Below, piece after piece: positions 8,257 through 17,988 of a stretch of 64,000 bases of DNA. Both the position numbers and the translations under genes were made by a program. The notes under the pieces are model-generated. The model was not told where the DNA came from. It searched no databases and was given only the letters and a program-made list of their open reading frames with translations. This DNA is from Prosthecochloris sp. (lineage in GTDB: Bacteria > Bacteroidota > Chlorobiia > Chlorobiales > Chlorobiaceae). The first letter of the stretch is position 1; each line of letters begins with the position of its first letter. The stretch is taken from NCBI GenBank assembly GCA_015482705.2, contig JADMLA020000018.1:1-64000 (forward strand), read 5' to 3'.

Positions 8257-9564
8257 TCACATCATTTCATTATCGACTTCACCAACTACAGCTCCGCCTT
8301 CCCTGTTCATGAACGTTACGAGAGGCTCACTCATATGTTCTTCAAGACACTCTACAATGCGCCCCTCCAGCTGTGCCAGAGGAGCACTGTGTTCGCGTTC
8401 CTGATTGTTCACAGCATGCTCTCCAGCTACTTCATGCGGAATAACCCGGTAAAGATCATACAGTGTAGTCTCATGTATATCGACACTCAAAGCAAGTTTT
8501 CCCTCTGCCGTTACATGAATAAAATTGTTTTCCATCAGAACATCCACAATATCCCGCAGCTTTCGGCCTTTAATACCATCACCGACAGTCGCGTCTTTTT
8601 TTAGACTGACATACTCGCCTGACTGCTGCCCCTGCCATATATACATCATGACGGAAATGATATTTCGTATGCCTTCGAGGGGTTTGAATTCTGACCCGGT
8701 CTTCACAACAGGCCGCATCGCGCCGAGGCAATAGACAAATTCAGCCCCGGAAAGCGCTACGACCCAGATAAGATATATCCAGAAAAAAAGCAGGGGAACC
8801 ACTGACAATGCACCGTAGATATGTTCGAACGTGGCAAACGTGGTCACATAAAACGAAAACCATTTTTTGGAAAGTTCAAACAAAAGTGTCGCAAGAAATG
8901 CACCGGCGGCAGCATGAAGAAACTTCACCCTATGGTTAGGGACAAGCATGTACAACAGAAAAAAAGCGAGAAAAGAATTGAGTAGTGGGAGATAGGAGAG
9001 AATTCGCGTTCTCATTTCAAGCAAGTGACCTTCGGTAAAAACCGTATACCAGACATAGGAGCTCGCCACCAAACCACTACCTATGATAATCGGCCCGAGT
9101 GTAAGAACAGTCCAGTACAGGGTAAAGCCCTGCAGGATTTTTCTTGGAGCGTGCACGTTCCATATCTGGTTGATGGTATGATCAACCGTCGATATGAGAA
9201 ACAGAGCTATGATAAAAAGAAAAATACCACCGACAGTGGGCACTGTCGAAGTCTTACTGAGAAATTCCAAAAAATACTCCTTGAGCACTTCACCGGAAGC
9301 AGGAACGAAGTTCTGCAGAATAAAGTCTTCGACATAGCGCTGAAAGTTCTCGAAAACCGGGGAAACACTCAAAACAGACAGCACTACCGCCATGAGCGGG
9401 ACAAGTGACAGGAGAGACTGAAAAGCAAGAGAACCTGCACTCAACAAAATCCGATCCTGCATGAAGTTTTTCCACATGAAAGGCAGAAAAGAACGAAAAA
9501 ACCCCAAGGATTTCATCACTTTCTCCACCAGAAAACCGCTCATGTTTTTACCAATTGTTTCCAT
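8257..9564 (-). CDS. YihY/BrkB-family inner membrane protein
   Basis: The 435-aa protein has a membrane part (about residues 25-285) with around six hydrophobic helices and the family landmarks LAFQSLLSLVPL near the start and YGALSVVPLLFFWIYLIWVVALSGAEF near the end. This is the YihY/UPF0761 family, once called RNase BN, a name now considered wrong for the family. A soluble C-terminal region of roughly 140 residues (from about 295) resembles a winged-helix fold (GRKLRDIVDVLMENNFI). The molecular role is unsettled. The start is taken at ATG 9564; ATG 9543 is also possible. It lies upstream of dnaX on the same strand. Confidence 0.85.
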   Translation of the reverse strand: METIGKNMSGFLVEKVMKSLGFFRSFLPFMWKNFMQDRILLSAGSLAFQSLLSLVPLMAVVLSVLSVSPVFENFQRYVEDFILQNFVPASGEVLKEYFLEFLSKTSTVPTVGGIFLFIIALFLISTVDHTINQIWNVHAPRKILQGFTLYWTVLTLGPIIIGSGLVASSYVWYTVFTEGHLLEMRTRILSYLPLLNSFLAFFLLYMLVPNHRVKFLHAAAGAFLATLLFELSKKWFSFYVTTFATFEHIYGALSVVPLLFFWIYLIWVVALSGAEFVYCLGAMRPVVKTGSEFKPLEGIRNIISVMMYIWQGQQSGEYVSLKKDATVGDGIKGRKLRDIVDVLMENNFIHVTAEGKLALSVDIHETTLYDLYRVIPHEVAGEHAVNNQEREHSAPLAQLEGRIVECLEEHMSEPLVTFMNREGGAVVGEVDNEMM

Positions 9565-9720
9565 ACGCCGGCCGTTGCCCCTATGGTGATAGCGCGCAAT
9601 CCCGTTGAGCGTTTCATAACGACAGTGCAGCTCAAACCGGTTACGTTGTTACTCGATATGATCCTTCATGATAACGTGCAGAATCATTCTGTGCAGGTGT
9701 ATAAATCTACACTATTTTTC

Positions 9721-11046
9721 TCAATATTCCCCCCCATCCACCATAGCGGCATTCTCGGTATACGTTGCACGGGAACGTACACCGAGTATGAGAAAAAGCC
9801 CGATGACGAAAAAGAGCAGAAGCGAGGCAAGAGCGATTCTCTGGTCACCCGCAAGAGAAGAAATCATTCCGAAAATAACCGGTCCCGCAATTGCCGAAGC
9901 TTTGCCGAACGTGCCGTCATAGAAACCGAAAAACTCGGCTACATGCTTTGGAGGCGTAAGCCTCGCCATCATGGAACGGGAGGCTGCTTTTGAAGACCCC
10001 ATCGACATGCCTGCAAGCAGGCCCGTATAGTAGAAGAACAGTTTGTCCGTGGTTGCAATCGCCATCATGATTACCACACACCAGATAATAAGCGTCAGGA
10101 CAATGGTCCTTTTCGGCCCTATCTTGTCGGTAATCACTCCAAAAATAACTGAGCCAAAGATCGCCGTTGTCTGCACCACCATAAAGAAAACAATCAGCTC
10201 ACCGGAGGTAAAGCCAAGTGTATTCTGTGCATAAATCGATGAAAAACCGATAACTGTCAGAATCGCATCGTTGTAAAAGAAAAATGCCAGCAGGAAACGA
10301 GCGAGGTCGGGGTAATTCATGATATGTAATATGGTGTACTTGACCTCACGGATCGATTTGCCGACGAAATGCATATTGACGGCCCTTTTTTTCTCATCCC
10401 GCAGCACAAAAAAAAGAGGCGCTGCAAAAACAGCGAAGAAAAGAGATACAAGAAAAAAACTCAAGGTGACATTCTGCATGTTTTCGATGACAATACCCTC
10501 CTTGAGCAATGGAAATAAAAGAAGCAGAATCGCCAACGCTCCAAGATAGCCCATGGCAAAACCATATCCCGAAACTCTTCCAATGCTTCGTTCAGATGCT
10601 ATCTCGGGAAGGTAGGCATCATAAAACACAAGGCCGCCTTCAAAACCCGCATTTGCCACAACAAAAAGAACGACAGCGACAATCACTGTACCGGGCCCTG
10701 TAAAACCAAGCAACGCAGTAGCCACGACAGAAAACAGAGTGAAAACAAACAGGAAGCGCTTCCTTTTCCCGGAAAAATCGGCAGCTGCCCCCAGTACAGG
10801 TGAGATAACAGCGACGATCAGCATCGAAATACCGAGACTCGCCCCCCACAGCGCATCTCCTTGCGGCTCACCTTCGCATATGACATTTTTAAAATAAAGG
10901 GGAAAGGCGAACGTCACCATCATGACACTGAATGACGTATTGGCAAAATCAAACAGAAGCCACGAAAACAATGTTTTTTTTTGAACGCCCCAGAAGTTTC
11001 GAGTGCTCTTTTCAAGCCGAGCAAAACGGTTTTTCAAGGGGATCAT
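9721..11046 (-). CDS. UMF1/Atg22-like MFS transporter
   Basis: A major facilitator with about 12 hydrophobic helices over 441 residues. The family pattern is visible in WLLFDFANTSFSVMM near residue 30 (the UMF1 signature start) and in FGFYDGTFGKASAIAGPVIFG near the C-terminus. UMF1 proteins are related to the yeast vacuolar amino-acid exporter Atg22; bacterial substrates are mostly unknown. The start is set at ATG 11046; a GTG at 11052 adds two residues. It follows purQ by 70 bp on the same strand and may be the last gene of that unit. Confidence 0.85.
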   Translation of the reverse strand: MIPLKNRFARLEKSTRNFWGVQKKTLFSWLLFDFANTSFSVMMVTFAFPLYFKNVICEGEPQGDALWGASLGISMLIVAVISPVLGAAADFSGKRKRFLFVFTLFSVVATALLGFTGPGTVIVAVVLFVVANAGFEGGLVFYDAYLPEIASERSIGRVSGYGFAMGYLGALAILLLLFPLLKEGIVIENMQNVTLSFFLVSLFFAVFAAPLFFVLRDEKKRAVNMHFVGKSIREVKYTILHIMNYPDLARFLLAFFFYNDAILTVIGFSSIYAQNTLGFTSGELIVFFMVVQTTAIFGSVIFGVITDKIGPKRTIVLTLIIWCVVIMMAIATTDKLFFYYTGLLAGMSMGSSKAASRSMMARLTPPKHVAEFFGFYDGTFGKASAIAGPVIFGMISSLAGDQRIALASLLLFFVIGLFLILGVRSRATYTENAAMVDGGEY

Positions 11047-11115
11047 CTGCACTGCAATGTTTTAGTTTCGCCAACCGATCGACAATGAAAGAAGCGATAG
11101 AAAAAAGAAGGGAAA

Positions 11116-11817
11116 TCAACCAAGAACATGTTCGATCAACCCCTCGAACATTTTTGACCCATCGCTTGATCCAAGAAGCGTCTCACTGGCTCTTTCAGGG
11201 TGAGGCATGAGGCCGAGAACATTTTTCTCCCTGTTGGAAATACCGGCTATCGCCGAAACCGAGCCATTGAGGTTGGCTTCTTCGGTTACGTGCCCTTCTG
11301 CATCACTGTATCTAAAGACAACCTGTTCATGCTCTTCGAGGCTGTCTATGGTCTTTTCGGGAGCATAGTAATTACCCTCACCGTGAGCAACAGGAAGACT
11401 GAGCACCTCGTTTTCATTGTAGAGCGAGGTAAACATGGTTCGGTTGTTTTCAACCTTTACATGCATATGACGACAGATGAACTTTTTATCACGATTTCTC
11501 GACAAGGCTCCCTCGAGAAGTCCGCACTCGAGAAGTACCTGAAAACCGTTACAGATACCGAGTACAGGACGACCCTTGCGTGCAAACGTCACAACTTCTT
11601 GCATAATAGGTGAAAATTTCGCTATCGATCCAGCCCTGAGGTAATCTCCGTAAGAAAATCCCCCAGGCAGAATAACGACATCGCTTCCCTGCAGGTCATG
11701 CTCTTTATGCCATAACATTCGGGTTGTTGTCTTCGAAAAGGAAGCTGCTGCAAATTCAGTATCATGGTCACAATTTGAACCGGGAAAAACAACAATGCCT
11801 ATGGTAACAGTATCCAT
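11116..11817 (-). CDS. purQ: FGAM synthase glutaminase subunit PurQ
   Basis: PurQ releases ammonia from glutamine for formylglycinamidine ribonucleotide synthetase in purine synthesis, acting with PurL and PurS. The 233-aa class I amidotransferase shows FPGSNCDHDT at the start, PGGFSYGDYLR (residues 51-61), the nucleophile Cys89 in LGICNGFQ, and the His/Glu of the triad in MPHPERASE near 209. Length is normal. purS lies 12 bp upstream in the same operon, as expected for the three-part enzyme; purL is not in the window. Confidence 0.95.
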   Translation of the reverse strand: MDTVTIGIVVFPGSNCDHDTEFAAASFSKTTTRMLWHKEHDLQGSDVVILPGGFSYGDYLRAGSIAKFSPIMQEVVTFARKGRPVLGICNGFQVLLECGLLEGALSRNRDKKFICRHMHVKVENNRTMFTSLYNENEVLSLPVAHGEGNYYAPEKTIDSLEEHEQVVFRYSDAEGHVTEEANLNGSVSAIAGISNREKNVLGLMPHPERASETLLGSSDGSKMFEGLIEHVLG

Positions 11818-11829
11818 TCTCGAATTACT

Positions 11830-12084
11830 TTAATTGATTTTTTCCAGTTCAATCGAATAGTCTTCCATTACGGGATTCGCTAAAAGCTTTCGGCAAATCT
11901 CATCGCCGATACGTTCTGCCTCGACATGATCCTCTTCATTGATCGTCGCCTCGATGTACTTACCGATTCTTGCGGAATCAACCGTAGAGTATCCGAGATT
12001 CTCAAGGGCATGCTGTACAGCTTTTCCCTGTACATCCAGGATCGAAGGCCGAAGTGTAACCCTGATTTTCGCCTTGTACGCCAT
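11830..12084 (-). CDS. purS: FGAM synthase subunit PurS
   Basis: An 84-aa small subunit that bridges PurQ and PurL so ammonia can be channelled. The start at 12084 gives the usual MAYKAKIRVTLRP; a longer frame reaching 12150 only adds unconserved Lys/Phe-rich sequence. The family signs are DVQGKAVQHALENLGY and the conserved C-terminal NPVMEDYSIEL. It lies directly before purQ and 49 bp after pssA, all on one strand. Confidence 0.93.
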   Translation of the reverse strand: MAYKAKIRVTLRPSILDVQGKAVQHALENLGYSTVDSARIGKYIEATINEEDHVEAERIGDEICRKLLANPVMEDYSIELEKIN

Positions 12085-12133
12085 AATTCTATTCTTTTTC
12101 CTTTTCAGTTTTTTGTAGAAAAAATCCTTCTGT

Positions 12134-12907
12134 TCATCTCTGTAAAACAATCTGCTTGAAAAAAAGAGACAGAGACCTCAGAACACCCAGCAGAATATAC
12201 AACAACATGGCCAGAAATAAAGCTTTTGCCTGATAGATAAGAACGCAAAAGAAAATGGTCAGGTAAAAACCTGTTTGTAAGGGCTTTTCCCTGACAGTCT
12301 CGAACGTCGGTTCAGGAAAAGCGTCATAATTCACCCTGCTGATCATAAGAAAAGCAAGAACAACAGTCAGCAATGACAACGCATTTTGAAGCTGATAGTG
12401 GTTCAGAATGTTCTCGGCATCCATCCAGAGAACAAAACCGGCAACCGTAAGAGCCTGGGCAGGAATCGGAAGTCCGCAAAAAAAGTCTTTACGGCAACCA
12501 AGCACGCCTGCATTGAATCTTGCAAGCCTCAATCCCCCCCCTACGACGAGCATCGAACTGAGAATTATCCCTTTAACAGCTCCGATATCCTCCAAACCGA
12601 ATTTGTAAACCAAATATGCGGGGGCAACTCCGAAAGAAACAAGATCGGAAAGAGAATCGAGCTCGATGCCGAACCTCGAAGTGGTATCGGTCATTCTTGC
12701 GACAAATCCATCAGCTGCATCGAAAAAAGCTGCAAGAACGATACACCAACCAGCCACCACAAACCGGTCAGACCCTGACATGACAATGGCTATATACCCA
12801 CAGACCATGTTCATCACCGTCAATACAGCAGGAACAAATGAACGCGAAACCAAAGGAAGCCCTGTTCTTCGTTCCCGGAAGTTGTCCTTTTTCTTTTCGT
12901 TTCTCAT
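12134..12907 (-). CDS. pssA: CDP-diacylglycerol-serine O-phosphatidyltransferase
   Basis: PssA makes phosphatidylserine from CDP-diacylglycerol and serine at the inner membrane, the step before phosphatidylethanolamine. The 257-aa protein has the CDP-alcohol phosphotransferase motif DAADGFVAR (residues about 63-71) followed by the G-x3-D-x3-D part (GIELDSLSD), and six to eight hydrophobic helices. This is the membrane type II form, as in Bacillus, not the E. coli type I enzyme. The lysine/arginine-rich N-terminus is cytoplasmic. It stands between panB and purS in the same direction. Confidence 0.92.
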   Translation of the reverse strand: MRNEKKKDNFRERRTGLPLVSRSFVPAVLTVMNMVCGYIAIVMSGSDRFVVAGWCIVLAAFFDAADGFVARMTDTTSRFGIELDSLSDLVSFGVAPAYLVYKFGLEDIGAVKGIILSSMLVVGGGLRLARFNAGVLGCRKDFFCGLPIPAQALTVAGFVLWMDAENILNHYQLQNALSLLTVVLAFLMISRVNYDAFPEPTFETVREKPLQTGFYLTIFFCVLIYQAKALFLAMLLYILLGVLRSLSLFFKQIVLQR

Positions 12908-12977
12908 AAGTAACCTGTCAAAGCATCCTCGTATCAGGTGACATAAAGAACGCTTTTGTGCATATCATTTCAACCGC

Positions 12978-13814
12978 TCAATAACTCTCCTCTTCCAAAG
13001 GAAACTGCCCATTCCTGACATCGTCGACATAGCGACTGACTGCATCATGAATAATGTTGTCAAGGTCAGCATATTTCCTGACAAAGCGCGGGTGAAACTC
13101 CGTATTCAACCCAAGCATATCATTGATAACCAAAACCTGCCCATCGCATATATGACCAGCTCCGATCCCGATCGTCGGTATGGATATCGACCGGGTTACC
13201 TCACCGGCAAGATCAGCAGGAATTTTTTCAAGAACCAGTGCGAAAGCACCAGCCTCTTCAAGAAGTTTTGCATCACGAAGCAGCTCTTCCGCTTCCGTTT
13301 TTTCACGTGCCCTCACTTTATAACTGCCGAATCTGTAAATGGACTGGGGCGTCAAACCAAGATGGCCCATGACAGGAATGCCGACATCGGTAATCCGTTT
13401 TACCGTATCGACAATGACCTTCCCACCTTCCATTTTAACGGCATCGCATTCATTATCTTTCATGATCTTGCCTGCATTGCGCAACGCTTCTTCACTTGAA
13501 AGCTGATAGCTCATGAAAGGCATGTCAATCACTACCATCGACCTGCTGGTTTCCGCTTGTACGCCACGGACAACAGCCTTGGTATGGTAAATCATCTCTT
13601 CAATGGTAATCGGCAGCGTCGTATCGTGCCCGGAAAAAACATTACTGGCCGAGTCACCGACAAGGATGACATCAACACCCGAACGGTCGAGAATTCTGGC
13701 TGTCGTATAGTCGTATGCGGTAAGCATGGCAATCTTTTCCCCCTGCTCCTTCATCTCAAGAAGCCTTCGGGTTGTCACATGCGGAAGTTTTTTGACGCTT
13801 TCTCTGTTACTCAT
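12978..13814 (-). CDS. panB: Ketopantoate hydroxymethyltransferase PanB
   Basis: PanB adds a hydroxymethyl group from methylene-tetrahydrofolate to ketoisovalerate, the first committed step of pantothenate and coenzyme A synthesis. The 278-aa product has the conserved blocks AMLTAYDYTTARI, VDVILVGDSASNVFSG, PVMGHLGLTPQS and TIGIGAG. The start at 13814 gives the usual N-terminus; the frame reaching 13850 adds 12 unlikely residues. The metal-binding Asp is in VGDS and the second acidic site in EKIPAD. It is the first gene of the panB-pssA-purS-purQ run. Confidence 0.95.
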   Translation of the reverse strand: MSNRESVKKLPHVTTRRLLEMKEQGEKIAMLTAYDYTTARILDRSGVDVILVGDSASNVFSGHDTTLPITIEEMIYHTKAVVRGVQAETSRSMVVIDMPFMSYQLSSEEALRNAGKIMKDNECDAVKMEGGKVIVDTVKRITDVGIPVMGHLGLTPQSIYRFGSYKVRAREKTEAEELLRDAKLLEEAGAFALVLEKIPADLAGEVTRSISIPTIGIGAGHICDGQVLVINDMLGLNTEFHPRFVRKYADLDNIIHDAVSRYVDDVRNGQFPLEEESY

Positions 13815-13987
13815 TGATATTTCTTTATAATTGTTATCCTGACAGCCCAAAATAATAAAAAGAACACACCCAAAAGGCCCTATTACAAATATCTTCAGCT
13901 TTCTCTGTAACCGATTGGGAATATGGCGTACATATGCTATCCTGATTCCTTAAAACCATCATTGTTTCAAAAGAAAAAGCATAAGCC

Positions 13988-14776
13988 ATGAAATCGTCAC
14001 ACACCCCTGTCTACGCCGTATCAACAGGAGCCCGTCAGGGATCATGGAATATGGCTTTTGACACAGAACTCCTGGAATTGTTCAGAACCGGTAAATTTCA
14101 GAAGGAGTTCGGCAAGGAGAGTATGTTGTGGCGCTTTTATGCCTGGAATCCTCCGGCACTATCTCTGGGATACGGACAAAACCCCTCTGAAATTGACGAG
14201 GAGTCTTGCCGAACGGAGCACATTGACATTGTTAAACGGCCGACAGGCGGCAGAGCGGTGCTTCATATCGACGAATTCACCTACGCTTTTTTCGCCGAAA
14301 CCAGCAGAAGTAATGCTGCAATCTATGAAATGGTTCACCAAGTTCTTCTCGAAGCACTCCTGATCCTTGGGATCGAAGCAGCATTCTGCCGCACAACCCC
14401 TGACATGAGAAAACGTTATAGCTCTGCAGAATCGATGAGCTGCTTCACGGCATCAGCCCGAAACGAACTGCATGTGGACGGGAGAAAACTTGTAGGATCT
14501 GCACAAAGGCGATCGGACAGGACTATCCTGCAGCATGGCTCACTGCTGCTCTCCACAAAGCACAAATTGATCGGAAAGCTCCTTCGATGCCGGGATAAAG
14601 AGACATTGTCCCGCATCACCCGGGACCTCGACAGCAAAACAGTCTCACTGTTCGAACTAACCGGCCATATTCCTGATTTTACAACGATCAGCAATGCCGT
14701 GATAGCTTCAGCATCGAAAACACATGAAACCGACGTACAAATACTCAAAGAAGATGAAATTACAAGCCTGTTCTGA
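13988..14776 (+). CDS. LipM-type octanoyltransferase / lipoate ligase family
   Basis: A 262-aa member of the BPL/LplA/LipB family that handles octanoyl or lipoyl groups for 2-oxoacid dehydrogenases and the glycine cleavage system. The signature RPTGGRAVLH is at residues 84-93, the lysine-bearing GRKLVGSAQRR at 165-175, and LQHGSLLL at 181-188. Cys152 in SCFTAS sits where LipM/LipL octanoyltransferases have their acyl-thioester cysteine, which favours transferase over ATP-dependent ligase. It stands alone on the plus strand with the minus-strand neighbour panB diverging. Family is secure; LipM versus LplA is a motif-based judgement. Confidence 0.8.
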   Translation: MKSSHTPVYAVSTGARQGSWNMAFDTELLELFRTGKFQKEFGKESMLWRFYAWNPPALSLGYGQNPSEIDEESCRTEHIDIVKRPTGGRAVLHIDEFTYAFFAETSRSNAAIYEMVHQVLLEALLILGIEAAFCRTTPDMRKRYSSAESMSCFTASARNELHVDGRKLVGSAQRRSDRTILQHGSLLLSTKHKLIGKLLRCRDKETLSRITRDLDSKTVSLFELTGHIPDFTTISNAVIASASKTHETDVQILKEDEITSLF

Positions 14777-14810
14777 TATCGCTATTGCCCGACGCCCATG
14801 ATCGGCAAAG

Positions 14811-15398
14811 CTACTTCGCCTCCGGTGATGCTCCGGGCGGGAAAGATTCTAATATTTTTGCCACCGCTTCATTGATATCTCGCTGCATATCTTCCGCATT
14901 ACGGTAATCCCGAACGATCCTTGTTGCTACTCCACGCCAGACAAGCTCTTTTGTCCGAGCATCGATAATATCGATAACCAGAGAACCTTCATCATAGTAG
15001 CTCACAAAAGTATATCCCCCATAAGGACCCCACCAAGGCCGATACCATCGATATGGGCCATAGGGCACTCCCACACCGAAACTGTTATGGTAGGTTTTTT
15101 GCTTTTTCACACCAGCATGGGCGTACACTATAAAATCTGCGTTCCCTGAACCTGTAAGCCTGAAACCTTTTGCACGAAGCTGCTCATTAACGGCAGACTG
15201 AACTCTCTTGTACACCAGTGGATTCTCGACGAGCACATCCCCCTTTCTTATTCCCTCGCTTTCCGCAGGCCACCTGTAATGTTGAAAAGACGTGAAATCA
15301 TATTTCTGGTCATAATCCGACACAACAGAAAAAGCCGAACATCCTGAAAGAAAAAACATCACAATGAACAGGTATAAACAAAAACGAATGTTTTCCAT
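14811..15398 (-). CDS. DUF4136-type outer membrane lipoprotein
   Basis: The start at 15398 follows GGGAGG and gives a lipoprotein signal with lipobox LSGC (Cys20). The mature protein has the DUF4136 pattern: a start like SDYDQKYDFTSFQHYRWP, a middle RVQSAVNEQLRAKGFRLTGSGNADFIVYAHAG, and an end with LVIDIIDARTKELVWRGVA. A Gly/Pro/Tyr/Trp-rich loop (around PYRWYRPWWGPYGGY) sits in the middle. The family is common in envelopes of Gram-negative bacteria and has no known activity. It converges with the preceding lipM-like gene. Confidence 0.85.
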   Translation of the reverse strand: MENIRFCLYLFIVMFFLSGCSAFSVVSDYDQKYDFTSFQHYRWPAESEGIRKGDVLVENPLVYKRVQSAVNEQLRAKGFRLTGSGNADFIVYAHAGVKKQKTYHNSFGVGVPYGPYRWYRPWWGPYGGYTFVSYYDEGSLVIDIIDARTKELVWRGVATRIVRDYRNAEDMQRDINEAVAKILESFPPGASPEAK

Positions 15399-15595
15399 AA
15401 CCACACCTCCCTCAATGTTTTTTCCTCTCTGCAACGATACGTTAAAACAATGAAAACTTAACACGCACCCGTACCTGTAAGTTTCCCTTGTTCTTTCTTG
15501 CTTTTTGACAGCTTTTTTCCGGTTTCCGCTGACAGACTTCTCCTGAATCGTTATATTTCCTGTAACCCATCAACCATGCAGATAAACGTCACCCT

Positions 15596-16003
15596 ATGAC
15601 TATCAGTGAAATACTTGAAGTCTACAAGCACGTTGCCGTTGTCGGTGTTTCCGAAAAACGTGGCAAGCCCAGCCACAGCGTAACGAAATACCTTATCCAC
15701 GCCGGGTACACCATTTATCCCGTCAATCCCAACCTGCACAGTATTTTTGGCATACCATGCCACCCATCCCTGCTCGAAATACCTGCCGAAAAAAGAAACC
15801 TTATTGAAATAGTGGACATTTTCCGAAAACCGGAAGACGTTGAACCGATTGTCGATCAGGCGATCGAAATCGGGGCGAAAGTCATCTGGATGCAGCTCGG
15901 CATAACCAATGATGCAGCTTCCGACAAAGCAAAAGAAGCCGGACTTGAAGTCATACAAAACCGTTGCATAGCTGTCGAACACAATCTCCTGACCGGAAGA
16001 TAA
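15596..16003 (+). CDS. CoA-binding Rossmann-fold protein (YccU-like)
   Basis: A 135-aa protein with a single CoA-binding domain: VAVVGVSEKRGKPSHSVTKYL near the start, then YPVNPNLHSIFG, and the late segment IWMQLGITNDAAS ending in NRCIAVEH. It matches the YccU/YneT group, which resembles the nucleotide-binding domain of succinyl-CoA synthetase alpha. These proteins bind CoA; a wider role is not established. Length is complete for the family. It is the first plus-strand gene before ddl, 280 bp upstream. Confidence 0.88.
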   Translation: MTISEILEVYKHVAVVGVSEKRGKPSHSVTKYLIHAGYTIYPVNPNLHSIFGIPCHPSLLEIPAEKRNLIEIVDIFRKPEDVEPIVDQAIEIGAKVIWMQLGITNDAASDKAKEAGLEVIQNRCIAVEHNLLTGR

Positions 16004-16282
16004 ACCATCCGATAACAAAACGGCTTTTTTTCATTTTTTACTTTTAAAGTTTGAGCTTTCTTTTATCTATTCTTCACATATAATGGTCAGCATTGCACGA
16101 TTGCCGAACACGTATGAGAGATGGGTATTCTTTTTCTTTTTTTACATGGTACAGAGTTACCGCCTTACCTGAACGAATACGATCACTTTATGTGTACGTT
16201 ATCGATATTTTAAAAGTTAGATTCAAACGTCCCGTTCCGGCAAAAAAGCTTTGGCCCGATCAACCAAAGGATCCAGCAAAAC

Positions 16283-17365
16283 ATGTCCAACAGCGTAGTA
16301 GCACTTCTTTTCGGTGGGAAATCCTCTGAACACGAAATCTCGATTATTTCGGCAAAAGCCATTACTGCACATATCGACAAAAACAAATACACGATATTTC
16401 CACTCTACATTTCGCAATGCGGCCAATGGTTCATGGGCCGAACAGCCCGGGAAATTCTCGACCTCGATATGTCCAGCATGCTGAAACAGCATTCTCTCGA
16501 AGAAACCGGACATCAGTTACACAATATGACGGCAAACCGTGAAAACGACCTTTTCAGATTCGATTTCCGACAAAAAGGCATCGATGTGGCGTTTCCGGTA
16601 CTGCACGGAACATACGGCGAAGATGGCAAGGTCCAGGGCCTTCTTGAAATATTCGGGATCCCCTATACCGGTTGTGGTGTCCAGGCTTCAGCCATAACCA
16701 TGGATAAAGCGGTGACAAAAATCTGTGCGGCTGAAGCCGGGCTGAACGTTGCGGAATATATCACCGTTTCGAGCAGTGATTATCTCTCCAAACCTTCTGC
16801 TATTCTCACCAAGGTTGAAGAACATTTCTCACTCCCCTTCTTCGTGAAACCCGCAAATTTGGGTTCCTCGGTGGGTATTTCAAAAGTCAACGATATGGAT
16901 ACCTTACAAGAGTCCATCGAAACAGCTTGCTGCCTTGACAAAAAAATCATCATAGAAAAAGCCGTCAACGGACGCGAAGTCGAGGTTGCTCTTCTCGGCA
17001 ACGAAAACCCCATAGCGACCTGCGCTGGCGAAATCGAACCCGGTAGTGATTTTTATGATTACACGGACAAGTACATCAATAACGCCGCAAAGCTCCATAT
17101 TCCAGCCAGAATCGATGGAAAGATTCATGCATCGTTGAAAGAATCGGCAATCAAAATCTACAAAACCCTCGGTTGCTCAGGTATGGCCCGGGCCGACTTC
17201 TTTATTGAACACGATAGTGGCCTGCTCATTTTCAACGAAATCAATACAATTCCCGGATTCACCGGCATCAGCATGTACCCTATGTTGATGGAAAACAGTG
17301 GTATAGGATTTACCGAACTTATAGACAACCTGCTGCAGCTCGCTTTGGAAAAAATTGTGTCATAA
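16283..17365 (+). CDS. ddl: D-alanine-D-alanine ligase
   Basis: Ddl joins two D-alanines with ATP to make the dipeptide end of the peptidoglycan stem. The 360-aa protein opens VALLFGGKSSEHEISIISA, has the ATP-grasp core with FVKPANLGSSVG (near residue 187) and the metal/substrate end FNEINTIPGFTGISMYP (near 317-333). The glycine-rich GSSVGI and NEINTIPG motifs are intact. Length fits the VanA-like long form. The 279-bp gap upstream shows no gene. A TPR-protein gene follows 68 bp downstream. Confidence 0.95.
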   Translation: MSNSVVALLFGGKSSEHEISIISAKAITAHIDKNKYTIFPLYISQCGQWFMGRTAREILDLDMSSMLKQHSLEETGHQLHNMTANRENDLFRFDFRQKGIDVAFPVLHGTYGEDGKVQGLLEIFGIPYTGCGVQASAITMDKAVTKICAAEAGLNVAEYITVSSSDYLSKPSAILTKVEEHFSLPFFVKPANLGSSVGISKVNDMDTLQESIETACCLDKKIIIEKAVNGREVEVALLGNENPIATCAGEIEPGSDFYDYTDKYINNAAKLHIPARIDGKIHASLKESAIKIYKTLGCSGMARADFFIEHDSGLLIFNEINTIPGFTGISMYPMLMENSGIGFTELIDNLLQLALEKIVS

Positions 17366-17433
17366 CCGTAACTTTGTATAGTCTTTCGATCATCGATCAC
17401 CCCCTTTACTATTCGCTTTTTTAACTGAATACT

Positions 17434-17988
17434 ATGGTAACCGATCCACATCTTTTTTTTGCCGATGTTTCCCTCGATCTTTCAAGAGGCGAGTATTCTG
17501 CAGGCATGAAAAAACTCGAAGCTGAACGCGACAACTTTCAGGGTTCCTATACGTTCCATCTTCTTCTTGGCAGAGCCCAGATAGGAACGCAACGTTTTCG
17601 CGAAGCACTAAACTCCCTGAAAACATGCTGCAGGATCGTACCGCACAACGAAGTAGCCTGGAAGGAATTGATCGAGGCGCATTTTCTTCTTCTGCAAGCA
17701 CCTTCCGACGAGCTGACCGCCGAGCTTGAAGAGCTGTCGGTTGCATTGGCTGATTTTGAACCGCCGAAGGCATCTGAAACCAGTGAACCTACCCCGATGA
17801 AAGAACAGAAACAACCGTTTTCAGATGAAGAATTCATACCTGTCCCGACAGAAAGCCTTGCAACAATATTTACGGAACAAGGCGCCTATAAAAAGGCGAT
17901 AAAAATCTATACCGACCTCATGCAGCTCAATCCCCCCAAGGCGGAAACCTACAAGCAGGCAATCTCCTCGATCCTTGACAAAATGTGA
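17434..17988 (+). CDS. TPR-like repeat protein
   Basis: The 184-aa protein has two helical repeat blocks: an N-terminal pair of TPR-like units (about residues 10-85, with LLLGRAQIGTQRFREALNSL) and a C-terminal unit (about 145-180, SLATIFTEQGAYKKAIKIYTDL). A Pro/Glu-rich linker lies between them. There is no signal peptide, so it is probably cytoplasmic. TPR repeats bind other proteins; the partner is unknown. The arrangement, with a terminal FTEQG unit before the stop, is like small TPR adaptors seen in other Chlorobi, but that is recollection. It is 68 bp after ddl and may be co-transcribed. Confidence 0.7.
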   Translation: MVTDPHLFFADVSLDLSRGEYSAGMKKLEAERDNFQGSYTFHLLLGRAQIGTQRFREALNSLKTCCRIVPHNEVAWKELIEAHFLLLQAPSDELTAELEELSVALADFEPPKASETSEPTPMKEQKQPFSDEEFIPVPTESLATIFTEQGAYKKAIKIYTDLMQLNPPKAETYKQAISSILDKM